Of a stretch of DNA of 64,000 bases, positions 16,880 through 25,119 are shown piece after piece. The position numbers and the translations under genes are program-made. The DNA is from Candidatus Eisenbergiella merdavium (GTDB taxonomy: Bacteria; Bacillota; Clostridia; Lachnospirales; Lachnospiraceae). The DNA is taken from NCBI GenBank assembly GCA_019119595.1, contig DWWS01000016.1, forward strand, positions 1 through 64,000. Direction: 5' to 3'. Under the pieces are notes generated by a model that saw only the letters and a program-made list of their open reading frames with translations, was not told where the DNA came from and did no database searches. How positions within the stretch are numbered: the first letter of the stretch is position 1; each line of letters starts with the position of its first letter.

Positions 16880-17076
16880 GAAAACTCCTGTTCATCTGAT
16901 TGTTATAGTTTATGACAGGTATTATAACATAATTCGCAGAATTAAAAAATCCGGAAATGGAAATCCGGAAATGAAAATGAAACGAAAGATTCCTGAAAAC
17001 AGAAAAAAGAATATGTGTAAGATGCATAAAGATTGCAAAAGCGGATCGGCCAGATAGAACAAAACGCCTAAAAAGC

Positions 17077-17105
17077 TTGACATTTACAGGTGAGTTTGAT
17101 ATGCT
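17077..17105 (+). promoter_or_regulatory. Promoter of ptsI
   Basis: TTGACA (17077-17082) and TATGCT (17100-17105) are 17 bp apart. It is the only strong rightward promoter between the SGNH genes and ptsI, giving a leader of roughly 400 nt. Confidence 0.6.
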
Positions 17106-17518
17106 GAATTATAAATAAAACGGCAGTCGTATGATACAAAATATGAAGAATAATAAGAGGATGGATTGTTACTGTCAGGCAGGCAAAACCAGATTTTATA
17201 GAATCACAGGTTGATTCCGGCGTGCGCCGTGAGAATCGGCCGAAAGATTTGTAAAATTTGGTTTTTTTCTGGCCCGCGCCGCGTAAGGCGGCAGTCGGCT
17301 GAGGGCCGGTATGGTTATAGGAAAACGAAGGAGGCTTCCAATTACCGGGGCTGTCTGCTTTCCAATCTGAAGTTCCCTGCTCACTGGCTCCTGCCGCTCC
17401 CGCCGGAGAACGGACCCGGAGACGCCCCGATCGAAGAGGAGCCTGATGCGATCAAAAAAAGGACGGCTGCGACTGTCTGGAAATAGAAAAATAGAAGCAA
17501 GGTGGAGGAAAAAGGATT
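17106..17518 (+). other. Long untranslated leader of ptsI
   Basis: About 410 bases between the promoter and ptsI with no recognised gene. Small hairpins are visible (for example GCCGC-GTAAG-GCGGC near 17278-17293) and a GAAGGAGG tract near 17329. A 91-codon frame (17211-17486) has a TTG start and no family resemblance, and is not believed. It may hold a regulatory RNA or antiterminator target, but no known riboswitch core was recognised. Confidence 0.35.
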
Positions 17519-19135
17519 ATGCTGAAATGTTCCGGAAAAAGTGTATTAAAAGGAATTGCGGTAGGCAAGATATATCTGTACCGCAAAAAGGACTTCGTGC
17601 TGACGCAGGATAAGGTGGAGGACGCAGAGGCGGAGATCCGGAAATTTGAGGAAGCAAAGCAAAAGGCCGGCGAGCAGCTTGAGGCTCTCTATGAAAAGGC
17701 GGTGAAGGAGGCCGGAGAAGAACAGGCCATGATCTTTGAGGTGCACCGCATGATGCTGGACGACGACGATTATCTGGACGCCATCAGACAGGAGATCCGG
17801 GATACGAAGGTGAACGCCGCCTGGGCGGTCAGCTCCACCGGAGACCGGTTCGCGGAGATGTTCGCCTCCATGGACGATGACTATATGAAGGCGAGAAGCG
17901 CGGACGTGCTGGATATTTCCAGACGCGTGGTGCGGATCCTGTCCGGAGTGGGAGAAGAGGGGATCGCATCCAGTGAGCCGGTGATCCTGCTGGCGGAGGA
18001 TCTTTCTCCCAGTGAAACGGTACAGATCGATAAGAGCAAGATCCTTGCCTTTGTCACAAAGGGCGGCTCCACCAATTCCCATACGGCGATCCTGGCGCGT
18101 TCCATGAACATCCCGGCGCTGGTACAGGCGGATGTGGAGCTGAAGGAGGAGTACGACGGCGCGCTCGCCGTGGTTGACGGTTTTGAAGGCATCGTATATA
18201 TCGAGCCGGAGGCATCCGTCCTGGCAGAGCTTCTTCGCAGAAAGGAAGAAGCGGATAAGGCGCAGGCGGAGCTGGAGCAGCTGAAAGGTCTTGATAACGT
18301 GACCTCCGACGGAAGGCGGATCAACATTTACGCCAACATCGGAAGCGTGGAGGATGTGGAGAAGGTACTGCAGTCGGATGCCGGCGGGATCGGCCTTTTC
18401 AGGAGCGAGTTCATTTATCTCGGCAGGGAGGACTATCCCACCGAGGAGGAGCAGTTCGAGATCTATAAGGAAGTTCTTTCCAAAATGGAAGGGAAAAAGG
18501 TCATCATCCGGACGCTGGACATCGGAGCGGATAAGCAGGTGGACTATTTTGACCTGCCCAGGGAAGAAAATCCGGCCATGGGTTACCGGGCCATCCGCAT
18601 CTGCCTGACCAGGCAGGAGATCTTCAAGACGCAGCTTCGCGCGATCTACAGAGCCTCCGCCTACGGCACGGCGGCGATCATGTTCCCGATGATCATTTCC
18701 ACGAAAGAGATCCGGGAGATCAAGGGGATCGTGGAAGGCGTGAAGCGGGAGCTCACCGCGGAGGGCAAGCCTTTTGCCGAGGTGGAGCTTGGCATCATGG
18801 TGGAGACGCCCGCGGCGGCCATGATCAGCGACGAGCTGGCGAAGGAGGTTGAGTTCTTCAGCCTTGGAACCAACGACCTGACCCAGTATACGCTTGCCAT
18901 CGACAGGCAGAACCAGAAGCTGGACGGATTTTACGACGCTCACCACGAGGCGGTGCTCCGCCTGATCCGCATGACGGTGGAAAACGCGCACGCGGCGGGA
19001 ATCTGGTGCGGGATCTGCGGAGAGCTTGGCGCGGATACCTCTCTGACGAAGACTTTCCTGGATATGGGTCTGGATGAGCTTTCCGTTTCCCCGTCCTATG
19101 TGCTCAGCGTGAGAAAGGCAGTCAGGGGTATCTGA
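17519..19135 (+). CDS. ptsI: Phosphoenolpyruvate-protein phosphotransferase (PTS enzyme I)
   Basis: General enzyme I of the sugar phosphotransferase system, passing phosphate from PEP to HPr. The 538 residues contain the N-terminal HPr-binding domain, the phosphohistidine motif GGSTNSHTAILARS with His at about 188, and the PEP-binding barrel. That barrel includes GIGLFRSEF (about 294), MVETPAAA (about 428), LGTNDLTQY and the C-terminal GICGELGAD with the catalytic-type Cys. GGTGGAGG lies upstream of the ATG. ptsH follows after 76 nt, an order reversed from the common ptsH-ptsI arrangement. Confidence 0.96.
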   Translation: MLKCSGKSVLKGIAVGKIYLYRKKDFVLTQDKVEDAEAEIRKFEEAKQKAGEQLEALYEKAVKEAGEEQAMIFEVHRMMLDDDDYLDAIRQEIRDTKVNAAWAVSSTGDRFAEMFASMDDDYMKARSADVLDISRRVVRILSGVGEEGIASSEPVILLAEDLSPSETVQIDKSKILAFVTKGGSTNSHTAILARSMNIPALVQADVELKEEYDGALAVVDGFEGIVYIEPEASVLAELLRRKEEADKAQAELEQLKGLDNVTSDGRRINIYANIGSVEDVEKVLQSDAGGIGLFRSEFIYLGREDYPTEEEQFEIYKEVLSKMEGKKVIIRTLDIGADKQVDYFDLPREENPAMGYRAIRICLTRQEIFKTQLRAIYRASAYGTAAIMFPMIISTKEIREIKGIVEGVKRELTAEGKPFAEVELGIMVETPAAAMISDELAKEVEFFSLGTNDLTQYTLAIDRQNQKLDGFYDAHHEAVLRLIRMTVENAHAAGIWCGICGELGADTSLTKTFLDMGLDELSVSPSYVLSVRKAVRGI

Positions 19136-19211
19136 CACCATAAAAACGGGATTATTTCAGCCGATCCGGCTGTAAATAAAATATATTGCAAAAGCAAAGG
19201 AGTATGACAAG

Positions 19212-19469
19212 ATGAGAGAATTCGAGTATACGATCACAGACGAACTGGGAATCCATGCAAGGCCCGCCGGACTTCTTGTGAAGAAGGCAGGAGAATTCGC
19301 AAGCACGGTGAGCGTGGATAACGGAACCAAAAAGGGAGACGCGAAGAAGATCATGTCCCTGATGATGATGGGAGTAAAGAAGGGGCATACGGTAAAATTC
19401 ACTATCGAAGGTCCCGACGAGGACGCCGCAGCGGAGGCGATCGAGGCGTTCATGAAAGAAAATCTCTAA
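19212..19469 (+). CDS. ptsH: Phosphocarrier protein HPr (Lys in place of Ser46)
   Basis: HPr-fold phosphocarrier of 85 residues. The active-site GIHARPAG motif gives His15, the residue phosphorylated by enzyme I. Aligned with Bacillus HPr, the regulatory Ser46 position is Lys46 (AKKIM instead of KSIMG). This protein therefore cannot receive the HPr kinase/phosphorylase Ser-P modification used in CcpA-dependent catabolite repression, unless a second HPr exists elsewhere. It lies 76 nt after ptsI in the same direction, with AAAGGAG before the ATG. Its position next to ptsI makes it the likely main HPr. Confidence 0.93.
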   Translation: MREFEYTITDELGIHARPAGLLVKKAGEFASTVSVDNGTKKGDAKKIMSLMMMGVKKGHTVKFTIEGPDEDAAAEAIEAFMKENL

Positions 19470-19528
19470 CGATGAAATGAAAAAGCTGCTTTGATGAGCG
19501 GGCCGGAGAATAATTCCCTGGCATGATC

Positions 19529-19558
19529 GGAAGCCCCCTCTGGGGCTTCCGGCTTTTT
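19529..19558 (+). terminator. Terminator of ptsI-ptsH
   Basis: GGAAGCCCC (19529-19537), a CTCT loop and GGGGCTTCC (19542-19550), followed by GGCTTTTT. Confidence 0.85.
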
Positions 19559-19569
19559 CCGGGAAAGAG

Positions 19570-19630
19570 TTTCCAGGAAAAAGGATTCCAGGAAAAAGTT
19601 TCCAGGAAAAAGTTTCCAGGAAAAAGTTTT
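19570..19630 (+). repeat. Array of four TTTCCAGGAAA palindromes upstream of nagB
   Basis: The 11-bp palindrome TTTCCAGGAAA (second copy shortened by one T) occurs four times in about 60 bp, separated by AAG or AAGGA so that centres lie 14-16 bp apart. It sits between the ptsH terminator and the nagB -10 region (TATAAT at 19702-19707). It could be a multisite operator or a slipped tandem repeat. The rest of 19470-19801 shows no gene. Confidence 0.6.
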
Positions 19631-19801
19631 CGTGAATCCTTTCTGGCGGATTCTGCCACAAAAGCGGCTTTTTGTACATAGCCCGAAGCCGCCGGATAGG
19701 ATATAATGAGCACATAGAACGTATAAAAAAGAAGCTGCGTTCCGGGACGCGCCATATCCGGGGCGGCTGAAAAAACAGACGGCGCAGAAAGGGTGTTAAA
19801 A

Positions 19802-20527
19802 ATGAGGATCATCAAAGCAAAAGATTACAACGACATGAGCAGAAAGGCGGCAAATATCATCGCCGCGCAGGTTACCATGAAGCCGGACTGCGTGCTCGGT
19901 CTTGCGACGGGTTCCACTCCGATCGGAACCTATAAAGAGCTGGTGGAGCGGTATGAGAACGGAGATCTGGATTTTTCTGAGGTTACTTCTGTAAACCTGG
20001 ACGAGTATAAGGGATTGAACCGGGACAACGATCAGAGTTATTATTATTTCATGAACGACAACCTGTTCTCCCATGTGAATATCTGCAAGGAAAGAACTCA
20101 TCTGCCCGACGGTATGGAGCCGGACAGCGAAAAGGCCTGCGCGGATTATAACGCGGTGATCGCTTCCGTGGGCGGCATCGACCTGCAGCTTCTGGGACTG
20201 GGACACAACGGACATATCGGCTTCAACGAGCCCGCGGATAATTTTGAGCTGGAGACCCATTGTGTGGATCTGACGGAGTCCACGATCGAGGCCAACAAGC
20301 GTTTCTTCGCTTCCTATGACGATGTGCCGAAGCAGGCGTATACCATGGGGATCAAGACCATCATGCAGGCGAAGAAAGTGCTTGTGGTGGTGAGCGGCAA
20401 GGACAAGGCCCACATCGTGAAGGAGGCCTTCTTTGGCCCCGTTACTCCCCGCGTGCCCGCCTCCATTCTGCAGCTTCACAGCGACGCCATCGTGATCGCG
20501 GATGAGGATGCCCTTTCCGAGATCTGA
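19802..20527 (+). CDS. nagB: Glucosamine-6-phosphate deaminase
   Basis: Converts glucosamine-6-phosphate to fructose-6-phosphate and ammonia in the cytoplasm. Its 241 residues match the short Gram-positive NagB type, without the allosteric extension of the E. coli enzyme. Signatures are GLATGSTPIGTYKEL (about 35-49), SVNLDEYKGL (about 63-72, with the catalytic-type Asp) and GLGHNGHIGFNEP (about 130-142). ATG 19802 is preferred over GTG 19793, with AAAGGGTG just upstream. nagA follows 29 nt later, so the two act in sequence on N-acetylglucosamine-6-phosphate, which is useful for chitin, mucin or glycosaminoglycan sugars. Confidence 0.95.
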   Translation: MRIIKAKDYNDMSRKAANIIAAQVTMKPDCVLGLATGSTPIGTYKELVERYENGDLDFSEVTSVNLDEYKGLNRDNDQSYYYFMNDNLFSHVNICKERTHLPDGMEPDSEKACADYNAVIASVGGIDLQLLGLGHNGHIGFNEPADNFELETHCVDLTESTIEANKRFFASYDDVPKQAYTMGIKTIMQAKKVLVVVSGKDKAHIVKEAFFGPVTPRVPASILQLHSDAIVIADEDALSEI

Positions 20528-20556
20528 AGCGAAGACGGAAAAAAGGAGGATGTGCG

Positions 20557-21708
20557 ATGGTAATACAGAGTAAGAGAGTCTGGACGGCAGGACAGTTCAT
20601 CGTCGCGCAGGTGGTCGTCGTGGATGGAAAGATCACGGATGTTCTTCCCTGGGGCACGCTGCCTGTGGACGAGGATTACGGGAATAAGAGGATCCTGCCC
20701 GGATTTATCGACGTACACACCCATGGAGCCTACGGCTTTGATACCAACGACGCCGAGCCGGAAGGGCTGAGAAACTGGATGAAAAAGATTCCGGAGGAGG
20801 GCGTGACCTCCATCCTTCCCACCACGGTGACGCAGATGCCCGAGGTGCTGACCAGAGCGCTCCGGAACGTGGCTGCCGTAGTCAGAGAGGGCTATGAGGG
20901 CGCAGAGATCCTGGGCGTTCATTTTGAAGGCCCCTATCTGGACATGGAATATAAGGGCGCGCAGCCGCCGGAGGCCATTGCGAAGGCGGATGTGGAGCAG
21001 TTTCAGAAGTATCAGGAGGCGGCCGAAGGGCTGATCCGTTACATCACTCTTGCGCCCGAGCATGACGAGGGCTTCGCCCTGACGAAATACTGCAGCCGGA
21101 CAGGCGTTGTGGTCAGCATGGGACATTCCTCCGCCACCTATGAGCAGGCGCTGATGGGAGTCGCCAACGGGGCGACCAGCATGACCCATGTGTATAACGG
21201 CATGACCGCATATCATCACAGAAAGCCCGGCCTTGTAGGAACCGCGTTCCGGGTGCGGGGCATTTACGGAGAGATCATCTGCGACGGCTGCCATTCCCAC
21301 CTTGCGGCTCTGAACAATTATTATGAAGCAAAGGGAAGGGATCACGCCATCATGATCACGGATTCCCTCTGCGCCAAGCACTGTGCGCCCGGCGGCGGAT
21401 ACCAGCTTGGCGGCCATGATATCGTGATCGGAGAGGACGGGCTTGCCCGCCTTGCCGGAACGGACACCATTGCCGGAAGCACCCTGCACATGAACAGAGG
21501 GCTTCAGATCCTGGTGGAGGAGGCCATGATCCCCTTCGACGCGGCGCTGAATTCCTGCACCATCAATCCCGCCAGATGCCTGGGTGTGGCTGACAGGAAG
21601 GGACGGATCGTGGCGGGCTGCGACGCGGACCTGGTGGTGCTGGAGGACGATTATGAGGTGCTTCAGACCTACTGCCGCGGAAAAGCCATGCTGCCCGCCG
21701 GGGCCTGA
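20557..21708 (+). CDS. nagA: N-acetylglucosamine-6-phosphate deacetylase
   Basis: Amidohydrolase-fold enzyme removing acetate from N-acetylglucosamine-6-phosphate to feed NagB. The 383 residues contain the metal-site motif DVHTHGAYGFDTND (about 54-67), EGPYLD, GHSSATYEQA (His about 190), THVYNGM and DGCHSH (about 248). A conserved AGSTLHMNRGL contains the substrate-binding loop. AAAGGAGG precedes the ATG. The order nagB-nagA and the 29-nt gap show cotranscription, and the released acetate fits the downstream acetate metabolism of this organism. Confidence 0.94.
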   Translation: MVIQSKRVWTAGQFIVAQVVVVDGKITDVLPWGTLPVDEDYGNKRILPGFIDVHTHGAYGFDTNDAEPEGLRNWMKKIPEEGVTSILPTTVTQMPEVLTRALRNVAAVVREGYEGAEILGVHFEGPYLDMEYKGAQPPEAIAKADVEQFQKYQEAAEGLIRYITLAPEHDEGFALTKYCSRTGVVVSMGHSSATYEQALMGVANGATSMTHVYNGMTAYHHRKPGLVGTAFRVRGIYGEIICDGCHSHLAALNNYYEAKGRDHAIMITDSLCAKHCAPGGGYQLGGHDIVIGEDGLARLAGTDTIAGSTLHMNRGLQILVEEAMIPFDAALNSCTINPARCLGVADRKGRIVAGCDADLVVLEDDYEVLQTYCRGKAMLPAGA

Positions 21709-21779
21709 GACTGCCTGACGGGGCTTGAGGCTTCCTGACGGGACTGAGACCGTCTGACGGAGTCTGAAACTGCCGCTGG
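21709..21779 (+). repeat. Degenerate CTGACGG repeats after nagA
   Basis: Three imperfect ~22-bp repeats, each centred on (C/T)CTGACGG and followed by a CTTGAG- or CTGAGA-like segment. CC-TGAC-GG forms a small hairpin loop, like those upstream of the ACT and uxuA genes. No coding content. Confidence 0.45.
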
Positions 21780-21811
21780 TGCCTGAAGCTGAGCGAGCCG
21801 GAGAGCTTTTC

Positions 21812-21853
21812 AGAGAGCTGTTTTTTCGCTTCGTGCGGACAGCTCTCTTTTTC
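21812..21853 (+). terminator. Terminator of nagB-nagA
   Basis: AGAGAGCTGT (21812-21821) and ACAGCTCTCT (21839-21848) form a perfect 10-bp stem followed by TTTTTC. Confidence 0.85.
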
Positions 21854-21857
21854 TTTA

Positions 21858-21936
21858 TTAAAACCATGGATTTTGGTTCCTTTTTAAAAACACGGATTTT
21901 GGTGTCTTTTAAAAACACGGATTTTGGTGTATAGTA
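21858..21936 (+). promoter_or_regulatory. Triple direct repeat overlapping the promoter of the zinc-finger gene
   Basis: The core GGATTTTGGT, preceded by AAAA(C/A)CA(C/T), is repeated at 21868, 21894 and 21919 (26- and 25-bp steps). The last copy runs into TATAGT (21931-21936), a likely -10 box, with TTTTAA 17 bp upstream as a weak -35. Spacing near two and a half helical turns suggests bound regulator units. Confidence 0.5.
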
Positions 21937-21985
21937 ATAGAGAAAATGCCCTGACGGACGTGGGAAAAGGAAAGGAGATATCCGG

Positions 21986-22306
21986 ATGGAATGTAAAACG
22001 GCGGAAAAGCTGATTCCGGATTTTATCCGGGGCAGGATGGAGACCAGAACGGCGAAGCATTTTCTGGAGCATGTGGAAAAATGCGCTTCCTGCAAGGAGG
22101 AGCTGAGCATCCAGTTCCTGGTGACGGTGGGGATGAAACGGCTGGAGGACGGAGAGGCGTTCAATCTGAACAAGGAGCTTTCCGCGCGTCTTGCTGTAGC
22201 CAGAAAGCATGTGAGGATTCGGGAGCGGCTGCAGTGGGGGCTTTATTATTTTGAAGCCCTGGCGGTGCTTGCCGTGATTCTGGTGATGACGACGCTGGTA
22301 TTCTGA
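21986..22306 (+). CDS. Small membrane protein with zf-HC2-type zinc finger
   Basis: A 106-residue protein. The N-terminal part has the anti-sigma-type zinc finger layout (Cys3, then HFLEHVEKCASCKEEL with His and the CxxC pair at about 36-40). A single membrane helix lies at about 84-104 (FEALAVLAVILVMTTLVF). Proteins of this kind usually inhibit an ECF sigma factor encoded next door. No sigma factor gene is present here; polA follows 76 nt downstream. It may act on a distant partner or simply be a membrane sensor. AAAGGAG precedes the ATG, and triple direct repeats cover its promoter. Confidence 0.72.
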   Translation: MECKTAEKLIPDFIRGRMETRTAKHFLEHVEKCASCKEELSIQFLVTVGMKRLEDGEAFNLNKELSARLAVARKHVRIRERLQWGLYYFEALAVLAVILVMTTLVF

Positions 22307-22382
22307 GAGGAGAAAAGCCTGAGAGGACAGCGTGGGTTGTCTGCGGGGCATCAGCGTAAAGCGCTTCTGAATGGAGGTAATA

Positions 22383-25073
22383 ATGAGCGAAAAGCTTGTA
22401 CTGATCGACGGGCACAGCATTTTGAACCGGGCGTTTTATGGCGTGCCTGATCTGAGCAATGCCGAAGGGCTTCATACCAATGCGGTCTACGGATTTTTAA
22501 ATATCATGTTCAAGATCCTGGAGGAGGAAAAACCTGGCTATCTTGCGGTGGCCTTTGACGTGCATGCTCCAACCTTCCGGCATGAGCTGTACGCGGAATA
22601 CAAGGGAACGAGAAAGCCCATGCCGGAGGAGCTGAGGCAGCAGGTGCCGGTGATGAAGGCGGTTCTTTCCGCCATGGGGATCTGCACCGTGGAGCAGGCG
22701 GGGCTTGAGGCGGACGATATTCTGGGAACCCTGGCAAAGCGCGCAGAAAAAGACGGGATGGAGGTCGCCCTTGTTTCCGGAGACCGGGATCTTCTGCAGA
22801 TCGCAGATGAGCACATCAAGATCCGCATTCCCCGGACGAGGGGCGGAAGAACGGAGATCGACGATTATTATGCGCAGGATGTTCTGAAGGAATGGCAGGT
22901 GACGCCGGAGCAGTTCGTGGAGCTGAAGGCGCTGATGGGAGATTCCTCGGACAATATTCCCGGCGTTCCCAAGGTGGGTCCTAAGACGGCGCAGGAGCTG
23001 ATGGTGCGTTTTGGCTCTCTGGACAATATCTATGAGCACCTGGATGAGGTGAGCAAAAAAAGCATTCGGGAATCCCTTGCCGCCAACCGGGAGCTGGCCG
23101 AGCTTTCCCGGACGCTGGCGCGGATCGATACGCAGGCGGAGCTGGCGCTTACCTGGGAGGATCTGCGGCTGGGAGAGCTTTTCACTCCGGAGGCCTATAC
23201 GCTGTTTCAGCGGCTGGAGTTTAAGAACATGCTGAGCAGGTTCCGGGAGCAGCCCGCATCAGACGACGGAAGAAGGGAGCGCTACCGGATGACCGGAGCG
23301 CGGAAGGAAGCGGAGGAAGCCTTCGCGCTGGCAAAAAAAGAAGGAAAAGCGGCCTTTCTGGTGCTGGAGGACGGGAACGCGGATGCGGGAGGCGCCTCCA
23401 ATCGTTACGACGGAAGCGGCTTCGTCGCGCTGGCCTTTGCGGCCGGGAATGCGGAAGGAGAACAGGGAATCTGGATCTTTACCCGTTCCGAAGAGATCAC
23501 GGCAGCTTATGTGAGAGAAAGCCTGTCCGCCCTTGTAAAGGCGGGCGTGAAGCTCGCCACCTTCCAGATCAAATTTCAGTACGGCTATCTGGAGGGGATG
23601 GAGACGGAGGGGCTGTTCGATGTGCTGATCGCGGCCTATCTGCTCAACCCTCTGAAAAACGATTACAGCATTTCGGATATCGCCCACGAGCAGCTTGATC
23701 TGGCAGTGGGCGAGAGGAGCGCGCTGTTTGGGAAGAGCACCTGGCAGGAGGCGCTTTCCAACAAGCCGGATGAGCTTGTCGGATACGCAGGCGACGCGGC
23801 CTATGCCATCTGGCGGGCATGGCCTCTGCTTTCGGACAAGCTGGAGCAGGCCGGGATGGGGACTCTTTTTTCAGAGATCGAGATGCCGCTCACCCGGGTG
23901 CTTCACGATATGGAAATGGAAGGGATCCAGGCAAAGCCTCAGGCCCTGAAGGACTACGGCGACGCGCTGGTGGAGCGGATCGGCGAACTGGAAAGGAGCA
24001 TCCACGAAAAGGCGGGAGAGGAATTCAACATCAATTCGCCCAAGCAGCTTGGGGAAATTTTGTTTGGAAAAATGAAGCTTCCCGGCGGAAAAAAGACAAA
24101 GACGGGCTATTCCACGGCGGCGGATGTGCTGGAGAAGCTGGCGGAGGATCATCCGATCGCCTCGGAGATCCTGGAATACCGAGGGCTTTCCAAGCTGAAA
24201 TCCACCTATGCGGACGGGCTTCTTCCCTGTATCGGACAGGACGGCAGGATCCACACCACGCTGAACCAGACGATCACGGCCACGGGCCGGATCAGCTCCA
24301 CGGAGCCCAACCTGCAGAACATCCCCATGCGCATGGAGCTGGGAAGGCTGATCCGAAAGGCTTTCGTGCCGAAGGAAGGATATCTGTTTACGGATGCGGA
24401 CTATTCCCAGATCGAGCTGCGGGTGCTTGCCCACATGTCCGGAGACGGGCAGCTGATCGAGGCGTACCGGATGGATGCGGATATCCATCGCATTACGGCC
24501 TCAAAGGTGTTCCACACCCCTTTTGAGGAGGTGACGGAGCTGCAGCGGCGCAACGCGAAGGCGGTGAATTTCGGCATCGTTTACGGGATCAGCTCCTTCG
24601 GCCTGAGTCAGGATCTGAGCATTTCCCGCAAGGAGGCCGCCGAATATATTGAGGAATACTTTAAGACCTATCCGGGTGTGAAGACCTTCCTGGACAGAGA
24701 AGTGGCTTCCGCGAAGGAAAAGGGCTTTTCCGTCACCCTGTTCGGACGCCGCAGGCCGGTGCCTGAATTAAAGAGCAGCAATTTCATGCAGCGTTCCTTT
24801 GGAGAACGGGTTGCGATGAACGCGCCGATCCAGGGTACGGCGGCGGATATCATCAAGATCGCCATGATCCGTGTCTGGAGGCGGCTTGCGAAGGAAAATC
24901 TGAACTCCAGGCTGATCCTGCAGATCCACGACGAGCTTCTGATCGAGACCGCTCCGGGCGAGGAAGCGGCGGTCGCGGCGCTTCTGACGGAGGAAATGAA
25001 GGCGGCTGCTGCCCTTTCCGTGGCGCTGGAGACGGATCTGCATACGGGTACGGACTGGTATGAGGCAAAATAG
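22383..25073 (+). CDS. polA: DNA polymerase I
   Basis: Replicative repair polymerase that removes RNA primers and fills gaps. The 896 residues comprise an N-terminal 5'-3' exonuclease (1-290, with AFDVHAPTFRHELY and LVSGDRDLLQ), a middle domain resembling the 3'-5' exonuclease (about 310-480) without the expected DE metal motifs, and the polymerase. Polymerase motif A is DADYSQIELRVLAH, motif B RRNAKAVNFGIVYG and motif C QIHDELLIE. Lack of a functional proofreading site is usual for Firmicutes. ATG 22383 is set by GGAGG (22374-22378). An AGCG-TAAA-GCGCT hairpin lies directly upstream, related to the sulfatase leader. Confidence 0.96.
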   Translation: MSEKLVLIDGHSILNRAFYGVPDLSNAEGLHTNAVYGFLNIMFKILEEEKPGYLAVAFDVHAPTFRHELYAEYKGTRKPMPEELRQQVPVMKAVLSAMGICTVEQAGLEADDILGTLAKRAEKDGMEVALVSGDRDLLQIADEHIKIRIPRTRGGRTEIDDYYAQDVLKEWQVTPEQFVELKALMGDSSDNIPGVPKVGPKTAQELMVRFGSLDNIYEHLDEVSKKSIRESLAANRELAELSRTLARIDTQAELALTWEDLRLGELFTPEAYTLFQRLEFKNMLSRFREQPASDDGRRERYRMTGARKEAEEAFALAKKEGKAAFLVLEDGNADAGGASNRYDGSGFVALAFAAGNAEGEQGIWIFTRSEEITAAYVRESLSALVKAGVKLATFQIKFQYGYLEGMETEGLFDVLIAAYLLNPLKNDYSISDIAHEQLDLAVGERSALFGKSTWQEALSNKPDELVGYAGDAAYAIWRAWPLLSDKLEQAGMGTLFSEIEMPLTRVLHDMEMEGIQAKPQALKDYGDALVERIGELERSIHEKAGEEFNINSPKQLGEILFGKMKLPGGKKTKTGYSTAADVLEKLAEDHPIASEILEYRGLSKLKSTYADGLLPCIGQDGRIHTTLNQTITATGRISSTEPNLQNIPMRMELGRLIRKAFVPKEGYLFTDADYSQIELRVLAHMSGDGQLIEAYRMDADIHRITASKVFHTPFEEVTELQRRNAKAVNFGIVYGISSFGLSQDLSISRKEAAEYIEEYFKTYPGVKTFLDREVASAKEKGFSVTLFGRRRPVPELKSSNFMQRSFGERVAMNAPIQGTAADIIKIAMIRVWRRLAKENLNSRLILQIHDELLIETAPGEEAAVAALLTEEMKAAAALSVALETDLHTGTDWYEAK

Positions 25074-25119
25074 GAAAAGCGGGATTAACAGAAAACAGGA
25101 ATAACGAATGAGGAAAAGC

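Noticed and set aside
17211-17486. 91-codon frame in the ptsI leader
   Set aside because: TTG start, no domain, odd composition, and no ribosome site close to the start.
19570-19630. CRISPR or satellite array
   Set aside because: Units are only 13-16 bp with no spacers; treated as an operator or slippage repeat.
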